From Roseovarius aestuariivivens (GTDB taxonomy: Bacteria; Pseudomonadota; Alphaproteobacteria; Rhodobacterales; Rhodobacteraceae), in contig NZ_SJEY01000004.1 of assembly GCF_004761875.1 (NCBI RefSeq), positions 248,001-312,000 of the forward strand: DNA of 64,000 bases, written 5' to 3'. This document shows positions 34,430 through 43,506 of the stretch, one piece after another. Each line of letters starts with the position of its first letter. Position 1 is the first letter of the stretch. The notes beneath the pieces were generated by a model. That model saw only the letters and a list, made by a program, of their open reading frames with translations, was not told the origin of the DNA and made no database searches. The position numbers and the translations under genes are program-made.

Positions 34430-35712
34430 CCAGAACACTCTTCACCGATGCCCGTCTGATCGACCCGGATGCGGATACCGAGACGCGCGGCTGGCTTCTC
34501 GTCGAAAACGGCCGGATCGCGGCTATCGGGGGCGGGGCCGACATGCCCCAGACGGACGCGCGCATTGACTGCGCGGGCAAATGCCTGGCGCCTGGCCTTG
34601 TCGATCTGGGCGTCAAGGTTTGCGAGCCTGGCGAACGGCACAAGGAAAGCTACCGCTCTGCCGGGCGGGCCGCGGCGGCAGGCGGAGTCACGACGATGAT
34701 CACCCGCCCCGACACGCTTCCGGCCATCGACAGCCCCGAGGCGTTGGAATTCGTGTCGCGCCGCGCCAACGCAGCGGCCGAGGTGAACGTCCTGCCGATG
34801 GCGGCCCTCACCAAGGGCCGTGACGGGCGCGAGATGACCGAGATCGGCTTTTTGATGGACGCGGGCGCTGTGGCCTTCACCGATTGCGACCACGTGGTCC
34901 GCGACACCAAGGTGCTGGCCCGGGCGCTCAGCTACGCTCGTGGACTCGGTGCGCTGGTCATCGGCCATATTCAGGAACCGGTGCTGAGCGCGGGGGCCGC
35001 CGCCACCTCGGGCAAGTTCGCCTCGCTTTACGGGCTGCCCGCGGTGTCGCCCATGGCCGAGCGGATGGGCCTCGACCGCGATATCGCGCTGATCGAGATG
35101 ACGGGCGTGCGCTATCACGTCGACCAGGTGACGACCGCGCGCGCCCTGCCTGCCTTGCGCCGGGCGCGCGACAACGGGCTGGACCTCAGCGCCGGCACGT
35201 CTATCCATCACCTGACCCTGAATGAATTCGACGTGGGCGGCTATCGCACCTTCTTCAAGGTCAAGCCGCCCCTTCGCGCCGAGGATGACCGCATGGCGGT
35301 GGTCGAGGCCGTGCGCAACGGGCTGATCGATACGATCAGTTCGATGCACACGCCACAGGACGAGGAATCCAAACGCCTGCCCTTCGAGGAGGCCGCCAGC
35401 GGCGCGGTGGGGCTGGAAACGCTGCTGCCCGCCGCCCTGCGGCTCTACCATTCGGGCGATCTCAGCCTGCCGGTGCTCTTCCGGGCGTTGTCGCGCAATC
35501 CCGCGCGCCGGCTTGGCCTACCATGCGGGCGGCTCTCGGCGGGCGCGCCCGCGGATCTGGTGCTCTTCGATCCGGACACGCCCTTTGTCCTCGACCGTTG
35601 GACCTTGCAGTCGAAATCGAAGAATACACCGTTTGACGGACAGCGGATGCAGGGTAAGGTCTTGGCAACCTATGTCGCCGGACAAGCGGTCTTCGAGAGT
35701 ATAAATGCCTGA
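34426..35712 (+). CDS. pyrC: Dihydroorotase-like protein, probably non-catalytic (PyrC'-type)
   Basis: A 428-residue amidohydrolase-fold protein with the class I dihydroorotase outline (LAPGLVDL, EPGERHKESYRSAGRAAAAGGVTTM, EAASGAVGLETLLPAAL). The zinc-binding His-x-His expected after PGLVDL is Gly62-Val63-Lys64, and the late Asp-His-Ala-Pro-His motif reads Ile304-Ser-Ser-Met-His308. It should therefore not hydrolyse dihydroorotate. In Pseudomonas a similar inactive PyrC' holds ATCase together, and here the gene is in one operon with pyrB. A working dihydroorotase must be elsewhere in the genome. The structural role is inference. Confidence 0.88.
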   Translation: MTRTLFTDARLIDPDADTETRGWLLVENGRIAAIGGGADMPQTDARIDCAGKCLAPGLVDLGVKVCEPGERHKESYRSAGRAAAAGGVTTMITRPDTLPAIDSPEALEFVSRRANAAAEVNVLPMAALTKGRDGREMTEIGFLMDAGAVAFTDCDHVVRDTKVLARALSYARGLGALVIGHIQEPVLSAGAAATSGKFASLYGLPAVSPMAERMGLDRDIALIEMTGVRYHVDQVTTARALPALRRARDNGLDLSAGTSIHHLTLNEFDVGGYRTFFKVKPPLRAEDDRMAVVEAVRNGLIDTISSMHTPQDEESKRLPFEEAASGAVGLETLLPAALRLYHSGDLSLPVLFRALSRNPARRLGLPCGRLSAGAPADLVLFDPDTPFVLDRWTLQSKSKNTPFDGQRMQGKVLATYVAGQAVFESINA

Positions 35713-36310
35713 TATTCAATCGTCTTTTGCGCTGCTCGCGTTCTGGGGGATCGTCGGATACCTGTTGGGCTCGATCCCGTTCGGCATGATTGTTGCGCGC
35801 CTTCTCGGCCTTGGCAATCTGCGCAACATCGGCTCCGGCAATATCGGTGCGACCAATGTGTTGCGCACGGGCAACAAGCTCGCGGCGCTGGCGACCCTGC
35901 TTCTGGACGGCGCCAAGGGCACCGTGGCGGTGATCCTTGCCCGCGCGGCCACCGGCGACGACGCAGCACAGCTTGCCGGGCTCATGGCCTTCGTCGGGCA
36001 TTGCTTCCCGATCTGGCTGAGCTTTCGGGGCGGCAAGGGCGTGGCAACCTTCCTCGGCGTGATGCTTGGTCTTGCATGGCCCGTGGGCGTGGCCTGCTGC
36101 CTGACCTGGCTCGCTTCTGCCGCGGTCACTCGGATCTCGTCGATGGCGGCGATCTATGCGGCCGCGCTGTCGACCATCTGGGTTATCTTTCTCGGTTACT
36201 CGGAACTCTTCGTCATGGGTGTCGTCCTGACCCTGCTGGTCTTCTTCCGCCATGCCGCGAATATCCGCCGCCTGCGGACTGGCACCGAGCCTAAGATCGG
36301 CCAAAGCTGA
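35705..36310 (+). CDS. plsY: Acyl-phosphate:glycerol-3-phosphate acyltransferase
   Basis: A 201-residue inner-membrane enzyme with five to seven hydrophobic helices and the three PlsY motifs GYLLGSIPFG, GSGNIGATNVLR and FRGGKGVATFLG. It makes lysophosphatidic acid from acyl phosphate and glycerol 3-phosphate, the first step of phospholipid synthesis. Its start overlaps the preceding gene by 8 bp, so it is the last gene of the pyrB operon. The ending RTGTEPKIGQ-like tail (LRTGTEPKIGQS) is also conserved in the family. Confidence 0.96.
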   Translation: MPDIQSSFALLAFWGIVGYLLGSIPFGMIVARLLGLGNLRNIGSGNIGATNVLRTGNKLAALATLLLDGAKGTVAVILARAATGDDAAQLAGLMAFVGHCFPIWLSFRGGKGVATFLGVMLGLAWPVGVACCLTWLASAAVTRISSMAAIYAAALSTIWVIFLGYSELFVMGVVLTLLVFFRHAANIRRLRTGTEPKIGQS

Positions 36311-36326
36311 CTGCCCGCCACCGGGC

Positions 36327-37730
36327 TCAGGTCATGCGGGTTTCGGGCAAACGATCCTCGGTTTCGGCCTCGGCCTCGCGCTTGATCAGCGGCAAAAGCC
36401 CGAACACCCCCTTGAGCGCGCCCATCACGGCGGGCCCGTAAGGCACAAGTTTGGCTGCCGCGTCGGCCAGCTTCGACGCCCCATCGATCACCGCAGCGAC
36501 CTTCTCGATTTTCTTGGCGATGTCTTTTTCCTCTTTCGCCTTCTCGGCCTCCTGCTTGAGCTTTTGGGCCTCATCGCTCTGCGGCATCTGGCCTAGCAGC
36601 TGGATCACCTGATCCATGCCGCTGTTCTGCATGGTCACACTGGCCTCGTTGTTGATCTGGATCTCGGCGGCAATCTCATTGACGTTCTGAATCGACACGT
36701 TCATGTGCTGACGGGCGAAGGCCTTGATGATCTCGTCGCGTTTCCGGTCCATCTCCTTGAGCTGTTCCTCAAGGTCCGCACGGGTCTTCATCGCCATCTC
36801 CAGGCGCGAGCTCAGCGATTGCAGCGCCTGGAAATGCCGGATGCTCTGGCTGATCGCGGCGCCTGTATTCACCACCGACTCGCGCAGCATGTCGTTGCCC
36901 GGCATATCCGCGGGGATGATCGGGGCGATGTGTTCGAAGGCCAGCATCGATTGCGTCAGGTTCGTGATCGCGCCGTCATAATCGTCCTCGGCGGCGGCGA
37001 TTTCCGCCTGCACCCGCAGCCGCGCCGCGCCGGCATAGGCGTGCATCACGGAAATGATCGCCTGCTGCGAGCTGTCCATGCCGTCGACTGCGCTGAACTC
37101 GTCCAGCAGCGTGTCCATGCGTTCGAAAAACAGCCGGGCCTGCAAAAGCTTGTTGCCCAACGTCGCGTTCTGGACATGCGACATCGCACCGATCATGAAA
37201 TATCCGCTGACCAGCGCAAAGGCGGTCTGGCGCATGTAATGCTCGGTCTCGGGCGCGGTCTTCGACAGAATCGACCGGATCTCCGGCAGGTAGGTCTCGA
37301 CCGCGAGGACCTTGAGACTGGATTCACCGAAAGACCCGCGCATGACGGCCTCGACCGCTTCCATCACGAGTTTCTGGATGCGCGCGATCAGGTCGAGCTT
37401 TCGGTATTCGCGAAAGATCGGGTTCTCGTCCAGACCTTCGCGCCAGTTCACAACATTGACCACCTCGGCCATCTGCTGGAACGTGGCCGCCGCATCGGAA
37501 TACCGCCGCTGCATCGCCAGATGGCCGGCTTCGGCGGATTTCTCGAACGCTTTGGCGAAAAACATCCCCAGCGCCTCGGCCTCGCTGTATTCGTCGAGAT
37601 TGTCGAAACTTCGCTGCGACAGGATCCGGATGGCGGCCTCGTAACAGGTCTCATAGTCGTGCCGCGCATGGCTTTCAAACAGCGTCACGATCAAATCTTC
37701 GGCGGGTGTGACTGCGCCTTCGGACGTCAT
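36327..37730 (-). CDS. Unrecognised 467-residue helical/coiled-coil protein
   Basis: Residues 1-300 are predicted helical repeats of TPR-like character (YETCYEAAIRILSQRSF, RRYSDAAATFQQMAEVV). Residues 303-342 are a coiled coil. Residues 343-372 form an Asn/Gln-rich alternating segment (NVSIQNVNEIAAEI, IQINNEASVTMQNSG). A second charged coil follows (383-412), and residues 420-450 are hydrophobic and glycine-rich (LVPYGPAVMGALKGVFGLLPLI) without being a clean membrane helix, before an acidic tail. No signal peptide. It is a single gene between plsY and gshA. The parts suggest a self-associating sensor with a membrane-active end; no family was recognised. Confidence 0.8.
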   Translation of the reverse strand: MTSEGAVTPAEDLIVTLFESHARHDYETCYEAAIRILSQRSFDNLDEYSEAEALGMFFAKAFEKSAEAGHLAMQRRYSDAAATFQQMAEVVNVVNWREGLDENPIFREYRKLDLIARIQKLVMEAVEAVMRGSFGESSLKVLAVETYLPEIRSILSKTAPETEHYMRQTAFALVSGYFMIGAMSHVQNATLGNKLLQARLFFERMDTLLDEFSAVDGMDSSQQAIISVMHAYAGAARLRVQAEIAAAEDDYDGAITNLTQSMLAFEHIAPIIPADMPGNDMLRESVVNTGAAISQSIRHFQALQSLSSRLEMAMKTRADLEEQLKEMDRKRDEIIKAFARQHMNVSIQNVNEIAAEIQINNEASVTMQNSGMDQVIQLLGQMPQSDEAQKLKQEAEKAKEEKDIAKKIEKVAAVIDGASKLADAAAKLVPYGPAVMGALKGVFGLLPLIKREAEAETEDRLPETRMT

Positions 37731-37863
37731 GGCAGGCTCCGCAATACATCAAATGAAATGCGGTTATGTTACGCGAGGACGGGGATCAAATCAACTTTCG
37801 CGCAGGTCGACGGGCGCGTTTGCCCGCAATGGCTGCGCTGCCTGATCCAGGACGCAGGCGGCG

Positions 37864-39234
37864 TCAGTAACTGTATTCCGCATAGATCCGGGACAGATCG
37901 CCCTGCCAGTCGCCGTGATAGCGCTCCAGCAACTCGTCGGCGGGCGTCTTGCCGCTGTCGATGCTTTCGCGCAGCGCGTTCAGGAAATGCGTCTCGTCCG
38001 GCACCATGCCGCCCGCGCCGGGGCGCGCCCGGGCCTTCAGCCCCGCCTCAGAGAGGTCAAGAACCTGCTGCGCCAACTCCTGCATGTGGATCCCGTCGAC
38101 CCGCGCCTGCAGCGCGTCCTCGCTGGCCGCGACGCGCAACGCCTCGCGAGTGGCAGCATCCCAGTCCTTGACCAGATCCCACGCCGCGTCGAGCGAGCTC
38201 TGGTCATAAAGCAGCCCGACCCAGAAGGCGGGCAACGCGCAAAGCCGCCGCCACGGGCCGCCATCGGCACCGCGCATCTCCATGAATTTCTTGATCCGCG
38301 CCTCGGGGAAGATCGTGGTCAGGTGATCGGCCCAGTCCGACAGCGTCGGGGTTTCACCGGGCAGGGCAGGCAGTTTGCCGTCCAGGAAATCGCGGAAAGA
38401 CTGGCCAAGCGCGTCCACGTATTTGCCGTCGCGATAGACGAAATACATCGGCACATCGAGCGCGTAGTCCACCCATGCCTCGAAACCAAAGCCGTCCTCG
38501 AAGACGAAGGGCAGCATGCCGGTGCGGTCTGAATCCAGATCGCGCCAGACCCGGCTACGCCAGGATTTATGGCCGTTGGGCTTGCCCTCGAAGAACGGAG
38601 AGTTGGCGAAAAGCGCCGTCGCCACCGGCTGCAGCGCCAGCGCGACGCGCAGCTTCTGGACCATGTCGGCCTCGGACCCGAAATCGAGGTTCACCTGCAC
38701 GGTGCAGGTGCGGTACATCATCGTCTTGCCCATGGTGCCGACGCGATCCATGTAGTCGGTCATCAGCTTGTAGCGTCCCTTGGGCATCACCGGCATGTCC
38801 TCGTGCCGCCATTCGGGCGCGGCGCCCAGGCCGATGAACCCGACGCCGATCTTGTCGGCCACGTCCTTCACCTCGCGCAGATGTTCGTTCACCTCGTCGC
38901 AGGTCGCGTGGATCGTCTCAAGCGGCGCGCCCGACAGTTCGAGCTGCCCGCCCGGCTCCAGGCTGACATTGGCCCCGTCCTTGATCAGCCCGATCAGCTT
39001 TCCGGCCTCTTCCACCGGCGCCCATCCGTGCCGGTCACGCAGCCCTTCCAGCATCGCCAGCACGCTGCGCTCGCCCTCATAGGGGATCGGGCGATGGGTG
39101 TCCTTGCAATAGCCGAACTTCTCGTGCTCGGTTCCGATGCGCCATGCGTCCTTCGGCTTGCAGCCCGCTTCCAGGTATTCGGCCAGCTGGGCCCGGTTCT
39201 CGATCGGGCCGCCGCCTGATTGTGGGATGGACAT
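37864..39234 (-). CDS. gshA: Glutamate-cysteine ligase (GCS2 type)
   Basis: Makes gamma-glutamylcysteine, the first step to glutathione. 456 residues from the ATG at 39234, which has CAGGAGAG before it. WRIGTEHEKFGY (residues 32-43), VSLEPGGQLELSGAP, MMYRTCTVQVNLDFGSE and SRVWRDLDSDRTGMLPFVFEDGFGFEAWVDYALDVPMYF are hallmarks of the plant/alphaproteobacterial form, distinct from E. coli GshA. A redox-switch cysteine pair as in plant enzymes was not checked. It is transcribed away from the 467-residue gene's upstream region, 133 bp apart. Confidence 0.96.
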   Translation of the reverse strand: MSIPQSGGGPIENRAQLAEYLEAGCKPKDAWRIGTEHEKFGYCKDTHRPIPYEGERSVLAMLEGLRDRHGWAPVEEAGKLIGLIKDGANVSLEPGGQLELSGAPLETIHATCDEVNEHLREVKDVADKIGVGFIGLGAAPEWRHEDMPVMPKGRYKLMTDYMDRVGTMGKTMMYRTCTVQVNLDFGSEADMVQKLRVALALQPVATALFANSPFFEGKPNGHKSWRSRVWRDLDSDRTGMLPFVFEDGFGFEAWVDYALDVPMYFVYRDGKYVDALGQSFRDFLDGKLPALPGETPTLSDWADHLTTIFPEARIKKFMEMRGADGGPWRRLCALPAFWVGLLYDQSSLDAAWDLVKDWDAATREALRVAASEDALQARVDGIHMQELAQQVLDLSEAGLKARARPGAGGMVPDETHFLNALRESIDSGKTPADELLERYHGDWQGDLSRIYAEYSY

Positions 39235-39298
39235 GGCGCCTCTCCTGCTGTGCCGCGTAAACAATGGTCGCCAGAAGTGGCGTCAATCGGCAGGGCTG

Positions 39299-39811
39299 TC
39301 AATGCAGCCTGTTTGGTACGTGTTCCCAAACCGTCACGGGCTGACCGCCATGTGTCTGCATCGCCGACAAAAGCCGTCCCGTGCGCAGCCCCGGCAGCGT
39401 GGCGAACGTATCGAAAAGCTGGTCCGCCCCCTCGGCGGTCAGCGGGATCAGCAGCGGCGGCTGTCCGGGCTGGTAAAGCGCCCAGTGCGCCGGCTGGCCC
39501 GACGGGTCAAGATGCAGGGCGGTCAGCTCGCTCAGATCGACCGATCCGCCGGTCAAGGGGCCAAAATAGGTGACGCGGCCCTCGTCGACCTGCACGACAC
39601 CGGGTCCGCCGCTGCCGGAACGAAAGCGCGCCCGCTGCACGCCGATCGCAACAAGAGCGGCCCCCGCAAGCCCCAGCGCGCCACCGACCCAGGCAAGGAT
39701 GCCGCCGGGGCCAAGCATCCACCAAAGCGCCACGCCAAGACAGCAAGCGCCGGCAATCACCTCGCGGTACTGGCGCAGGGCCTGCATGGCCTCGGGCCGC
39801 ACGAAACTCAT
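39299..39811 (-). CDS. Hypothetical two-TM protein with beta-rich C-terminal domain
   Basis: The ATG at 39811 overlaps the rsmE stop as ATGA, giving 170 residues. Two membrane helices (about 19-36 and 39-57) are followed by a domain of short strands: GVVQVDEGRVTYFGPLTGG, then SVDLSELTALHLDP and QPPLLIPLTAEGADQLFDTF. This arrangement resembles small bacterial PH-like membrane proteins. Conserved hypothetical, cytoplasmic domain at the inner membrane presumed. Translationally coupled to rsmE and 64 bp ahead of gshA on the same strand. Confidence 0.75.
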   Translation of the reverse strand: MSFVRPEAMQALRQYREVIAGACCLGVALWWMLGPGGILAWVGGALGLAGAALVAIGVQRARFRSGSGGPGVVQVDEGRVTYFGPLTGGSVDLSELTALHLDPSGQPAHWALYQPGQPPLLIPLTAEGADQLFDTFATLPGLRTGRLLSAMQTHGGQPVTVWEHVPNRLH

Positions 39812-40539
39812 GTCCAATCCCCCAGCGCCTGCTGCCAGAGCGTCATTGCGGCCACGGTAGCAGTGTCGGCGCGCAGGATGCGCGGGCCAAGACTGACGGC
39901 ATGGGCGAAGGGCAGGGCGCGCAACCGCGCGCGTTCCTGGTCAGAAAACCCGCCTTCGGGTCCGATGAGAATGGCCCAGGGCTTGCCCCGGCCTGTGCTG
40001 TCCGCAAGGGCAGACGCGGGACCGGCCAGCGCCTCGTCGCAGAACATCAGCTGCCGGTCCTGCGGCCAGTCGGACAGCACATGGTCGAGCTTTTGAAGCT
40101 CCGCGACCCCGGGCACATAGGTGCCGCCGCATTGCTCTGCGGCCTCGACGGCATGGGCCTGCAGCCGGTCCTGCCGGATGCGCTCGGCATTGGTGAAATC
40201 GGTCTGCACCGGCAAGATGCGCGCGGCCCCCATCTCGGCGGCTTTCTCGACGATGAAATCCGTGCGCGCCTTCTTGATCGGCGCGAACATCAGCCAAAGG
40301 TCCGGCGGGTCGCGCTGCGGCGCGGTCTGCCCGTCGACTTCAAGAAGACCGCCACGCTTCGACGCCTCCGCGACGCGCGCGCGCCATTCCCCGTCGCGCC
40401 CGTTGAAAAGCAGCACCGCATCGCCCACGCCCTGCCGCATCACCCCGAAAAGGTAATGCGCCTGATCCCGGCTCAGGGGAACCGTTTGCCCTTGGCCGAG
40501 AGGGTGCTCTACATAGAGCCTGATCTTCGCAGCTTTCAT
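39808..40539 (-). CDS. rsmE: 16S rRNA (uracil-1498-N3)-methyltransferase
   Basis: A 243-residue SPOUT methyltransferase. The N-terminal PUA-like domain includes HYLFGVMRQGVGDAVLLFNGRDGEW, and the knotted C-terminal domain ends with ILIGPEGGFSDQERARLRALPFAHAVSLGPRILRADTATVAAM, the family signature. It methylates U1498 in the small ribosomal subunit. It leads a unit with the 170-residue two-TM gene and is divergent from ubiA, with 11 bp between starts, so promoters of the two genes must overlap the coding sequences. Confidence 0.96.
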   Translation of the reverse strand: MKAAKIRLYVEHPLGQGQTVPLSRDQAHYLFGVMRQGVGDAVLLFNGRDGEWRARVAEASKRGGLLEVDGQTAPQRDPPDLWLMFAPIKKARTDFIVEKAAEMGAARILPVQTDFTNAERIRQDRLQAHAVEAAEQCGGTYVPGVAELQKLDHVLSDWPQDRQLMFCDEALAGPASALADSTGRGKPWAILIGPEGGFSDQERARLRALPFAHAVSLGPRILRADTATVAAMTLWQQALGDWT

Positions 40540-40550
40540 GAGGGCACCAT

Positions 40551-41516
40551 ATGACCGGCGAAAACCAGACGCCAGAGGCCACCGGAGAGGTGATCGACGC
40601 GGTCACGGGCAACTGGGTCGACCGCTATGCCCCCGCGCCGTGGCGGCCCTATCTGCGCCTGAGTCGCGCCGACCGGCCAATTGGGACATGGCTTTTGCTG
40701 CTACCCTGCTGGTGGGGTCTGCTGCTGTCGATGCTACATGACGGGCGGGCCGGCTGGCACGATCTGTGGATCTTCACGGGCTGCGCAATCGGCGCATTCC
40801 TGATGCGCGGCGCGGGCTGCACATGGAACGACATCACCGACCGGCATATCGACGGCTCGGTCTGGCGCACAGCGTCGCGGCCCATTCCCTCGGGACAGGT
40901 CACCGCGAAACAGGCCTTTGCGTGGCTTGTCGCACAGGCGCTCGTGGCATTCTGCATCCTGCTGACCTTCAACATCGCCGCCATCGGCCTTGGTATCCTG
41001 TCGCTTCTGCCGGTCGCGATCTATCCTTTTGCCAAGCGCTTCACTTGGTGGCCGCAGGTTTTTCTCGGCCTGGCGTTCAACTGGGGCGCGCTTCTGGCCT
41101 GGACCGCGCATAGCGGGCGGCTCGAATGGCCGGCGGTGGCGCTTTACGTCACCGGCATCTTCTGGACGCTCTTTTATGACACGATCTATGCCCATCAGGA
41201 TGCCGAGGACGATGCGCTGATCGGGGTGAAATCCACCGCACGTCTCTTCGGTGATCGCTCGCCCGCCTGGCTTCAGGGATTCCTCGTCGTCGCGGTGACA
41301 CTGATGGCCGTGGCGGTGATCCTGGCCGCGGGCGATGCCGCCACGCCCTCGCTGCTGGTGGCGCTGGCGGGGCCTTGGGCCTTCGGCTGGCACCTGCAGT
41401 CACAGCTGCGCCGGCTCGACATGGACGACAACAACCGCCTGCTGCGGCTCTTCCGGTCGAACCGCGATGCGGGGCTTTTGCCCCTGCCGTTTTTCGCCAT
41501 AGCGCTATTGCTTTGA
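40551..41516 (+). CDS. ubiA: 4-hydroxybenzoate polyprenyltransferase
   Basis: A 321-residue polytopic membrane enzyme of ubiquinone synthesis that prenylates 4-hydroxybenzoate. The first aspartate motif is N93-D94-ITD-RHID101 and is followed by WRTASRPIPSGQVT; the second is FYDTIYAHQDAEDDALIGVKSTARLFG. About eight membrane helices can be drawn. It starts 11 bp from divergent rsmE and stops 58 bp before the OmpA-family gene on the same strand. Confidence 0.96.
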   Translation: MTGENQTPEATGEVIDAVTGNWVDRYAPAPWRPYLRLSRADRPIGTWLLLLPCWWGLLLSMLHDGRAGWHDLWIFTGCAIGAFLMRGAGCTWNDITDRHIDGSVWRTASRPIPSGQVTAKQAFAWLVAQALVAFCILLTFNIAAIGLGILSLLPVAIYPFAKRFTWWPQVFLGLAFNWGALLAWTAHSGRLEWPAVALYVTGIFWTLFYDTIYAHQDAEDDALIGVKSTARLFGDRSPAWLQGFLVVAVTLMAVAVILAAGDAATPSLLVALAGPWAFGWHLQSQLRRLDMDDNNRLLRLFRSNRDAGLLPLPFFAIALLL

Positions 41517-41574
41517 TTGCACTCTCGCGGGGCTGGGCCTAAAGAGGTCGGACGAAACAACGGTCTGCCGATCC

Positions 41575-43506
41575 ATGCGCCTCTCTTCCATTTTCGCGAT
41601 TGCCGGCACCTTTCTGGTCGCCTTTATCCTGTGCCTCTTTGCGGCGGGCTTCGCGGTCGGGGTGATCGAGGAAAGCTCGCGAAACGCCGTGCGCGACACG
41701 CTCGACGAGGCCGGCATGACCTGGACAGAGGTGGACGCCGACGGGCTGCAGGTCTTTCTTGCCGGTACCGCGCCGTCCGAGGCGACGCGGTTCAAAGCCC
41801 TCTCTATCGCCGGCACCGTGGTCGAATCGGCGCGGGTGATCGACCAGATGCTGATCGAAGACAGTGCCGATATCGCGCCGCCGCGCTTCTCGGTCGAGAT
41901 CCTGCGTAACGACAGCGGTCTGTCCCTGATCGGGCTCATCCCCGCCTCGACCGACCGCGAGGCGCTGCTTGACGATGTCAGAAAGGTCGCCGGCGACGAG
42001 ACGGTGACCGACCTGCTGGAAACCGCCGACTATCCCGAACCGGAAACCTGGGAAGACGCGCTCGACTATGCGGTGGACACGCTCGATCTCTTGCCGCGCG
42101 CCAAGATCTCGGTCGACGCCATGCGGGTCGAGATCGTCGCGATGGCCGACAGCGATCAAGACAAGTCCAACCTCGAAACTCAGCTTGCCCGCAGGCTGCC
42201 CGACGACGTGCGCCTCGCACTCGACATCTCCGCGCCGCGCCCGGTGCGCACCCCCTTCACCCTGCGCTATCTGCTGGAGGATGGCGCGGGCCGCTTTGAC
42301 GCATGCTCGGCCGACACCGAAGAGGCGCGCGACCGGATCCTGAGCGCAGCGGGCCGCGCTGGGCTCGCCGACAAGGCGAAATGCACGCTCGCGCTCGGCG
42401 TGCCGTCGCCTGAATGGGCCACGGCGGCTGAAATGGCCATTGACGCGCTGGCGCGGCTCGGCGGCGGCGCGGTCACCTTCTCGGATGCCGACATTACGCT
42501 CATTGCAGCGCAGGGAACCGCACAGGACCGGTTCGATGACGTGGTCGGGGGGCTCGAAACCAACCTGCCAGAGGTCTTCGCGCTTAACGCCGTGCTGCCC
42601 CGGCCCGCCACGGACGAACCCGCCACCGTGCCGGAATTCGTTGCCACCCTCTCGCCCGAGGGGCTGGTGCTTTTGCGCGGTCGCCTCGACAGCGCGCGCA
42701 CCCGCGTGACCGTCGACAGTTTCGCGCGGGCCCGGTTTTCGTCGGATGCGGTCAACATGACCGCGCGCGTGGCCGAGGATCTGCCCAAGGGCTGGACCAC
42801 CCGCGTGCTCGCCGGGATAGAGGCGCTGGCCTTCCTGTCGAACGGGGCCGTCACCGTGACCCCGGACGAAATCGCCGTGACAGGCAATACCGGCAAGCCC
42901 GAGGCGTCGGCCGACATTGCCGCGCTTTTCGCCCGCAAGATCGGGGAAACCGCGCAATTCGATATCGACGTGACCTATCGCGAGGCGCTCGATCCGGTGG
43001 CGAGCCTGCCCACGCCCGAGGAATGCGAACAGAAAATCGCCGAGGTCCAGAGCACCCGCAAGATCACCTTCGAGCCGGGCGAGACCACGATCGACGCAAG
43101 CGGCGCCGAGATCATGGACGACATCGCCGAGATCCTGAAGCAATGCGGCGAGATCCGGATGGAGATCGGCGGCCACACCGACAGCCAGGGCCGCGAGGTC
43201 ATGAACCAGCAACTAAGCCAGGCGCGGGCGCAATCCATCCTTAACGAATTGCGCGCCCGCCGCGTGCTGACCTCGGCAATCACCGCCAAGGGCTATGGCG
43301 AAAGCCGGCCCATCGCCGACAACGGCACCGAGGACGGCCGCGAGGCCAACCGGCGCATCGAATTCAAGGTGATCCGCCCCGAACCCATCGCCGAAGAGCA
43401 AACAACGCTTGAAGCCCTCGAGGCAGAGGCGCAAAAAGAAGACCCGGCAGGCGACAACGCCGAAGCCGGGACAGAGGAAGAAGACACCGGCGATGAACAG
43501 AACTGA
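41575..43506 (+). CDS. OmpA family protein with BON-like domains
   Basis: 643 residues. An N-terminal membrane anchor (about 5-25, FAIAGTFLVAFILCLFAAGFAVGV) is followed by repeated BON-like modules (for example WTEVDADGLQVFLAGTAPSEATRFKAL) and a C-terminal peptidoglycan-binding OmpA domain at about 495-605, with the ligand region IGGHTDSQGREVMNQQLSQARA and GYGESRPIADNGTEDGREANRRIEF. A very acidic tail ends the protein. It should span periplasm from inner membrane to cell wall. The following coiled-coil gene overlaps it by 14 bp, indicating a joint function. Confidence 0.9.
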   Translation: MRLSSIFAIAGTFLVAFILCLFAAGFAVGVIEESSRNAVRDTLDEAGMTWTEVDADGLQVFLAGTAPSEATRFKALSIAGTVVESARVIDQMLIEDSADIAPPRFSVEILRNDSGLSLIGLIPASTDREALLDDVRKVAGDETVTDLLETADYPEPETWEDALDYAVDTLDLLPRAKISVDAMRVEIVAMADSDQDKSNLETQLARRLPDDVRLALDISAPRPVRTPFTLRYLLEDGAGRFDACSADTEEARDRILSAAGRAGLADKAKCTLALGVPSPEWATAAEMAIDALARLGGGAVTFSDADITLIAAQGTAQDRFDDVVGGLETNLPEVFALNAVLPRPATDEPATVPEFVATLSPEGLVLLRGRLDSARTRVTVDSFARARFSSDAVNMTARVAEDLPKGWTTRVLAGIEALAFLSNGAVTVTPDEIAVTGNTGKPEASADIAALFARKIGETAQFDIDVTYREALDPVASLPTPEECEQKIAEVQSTRKITFEPGETTIDASGAEIMDDIAEILKQCGEIRMEIGGHTDSQGREVMNQQLSQARAQSILNELRARRVLTSAITAKGYGESRPIADNGTEDGREANRRIEFKVIRPEPIAEEQTTLEALEAEAQKEDPAGDNAEAGTEEEDTGDEQN

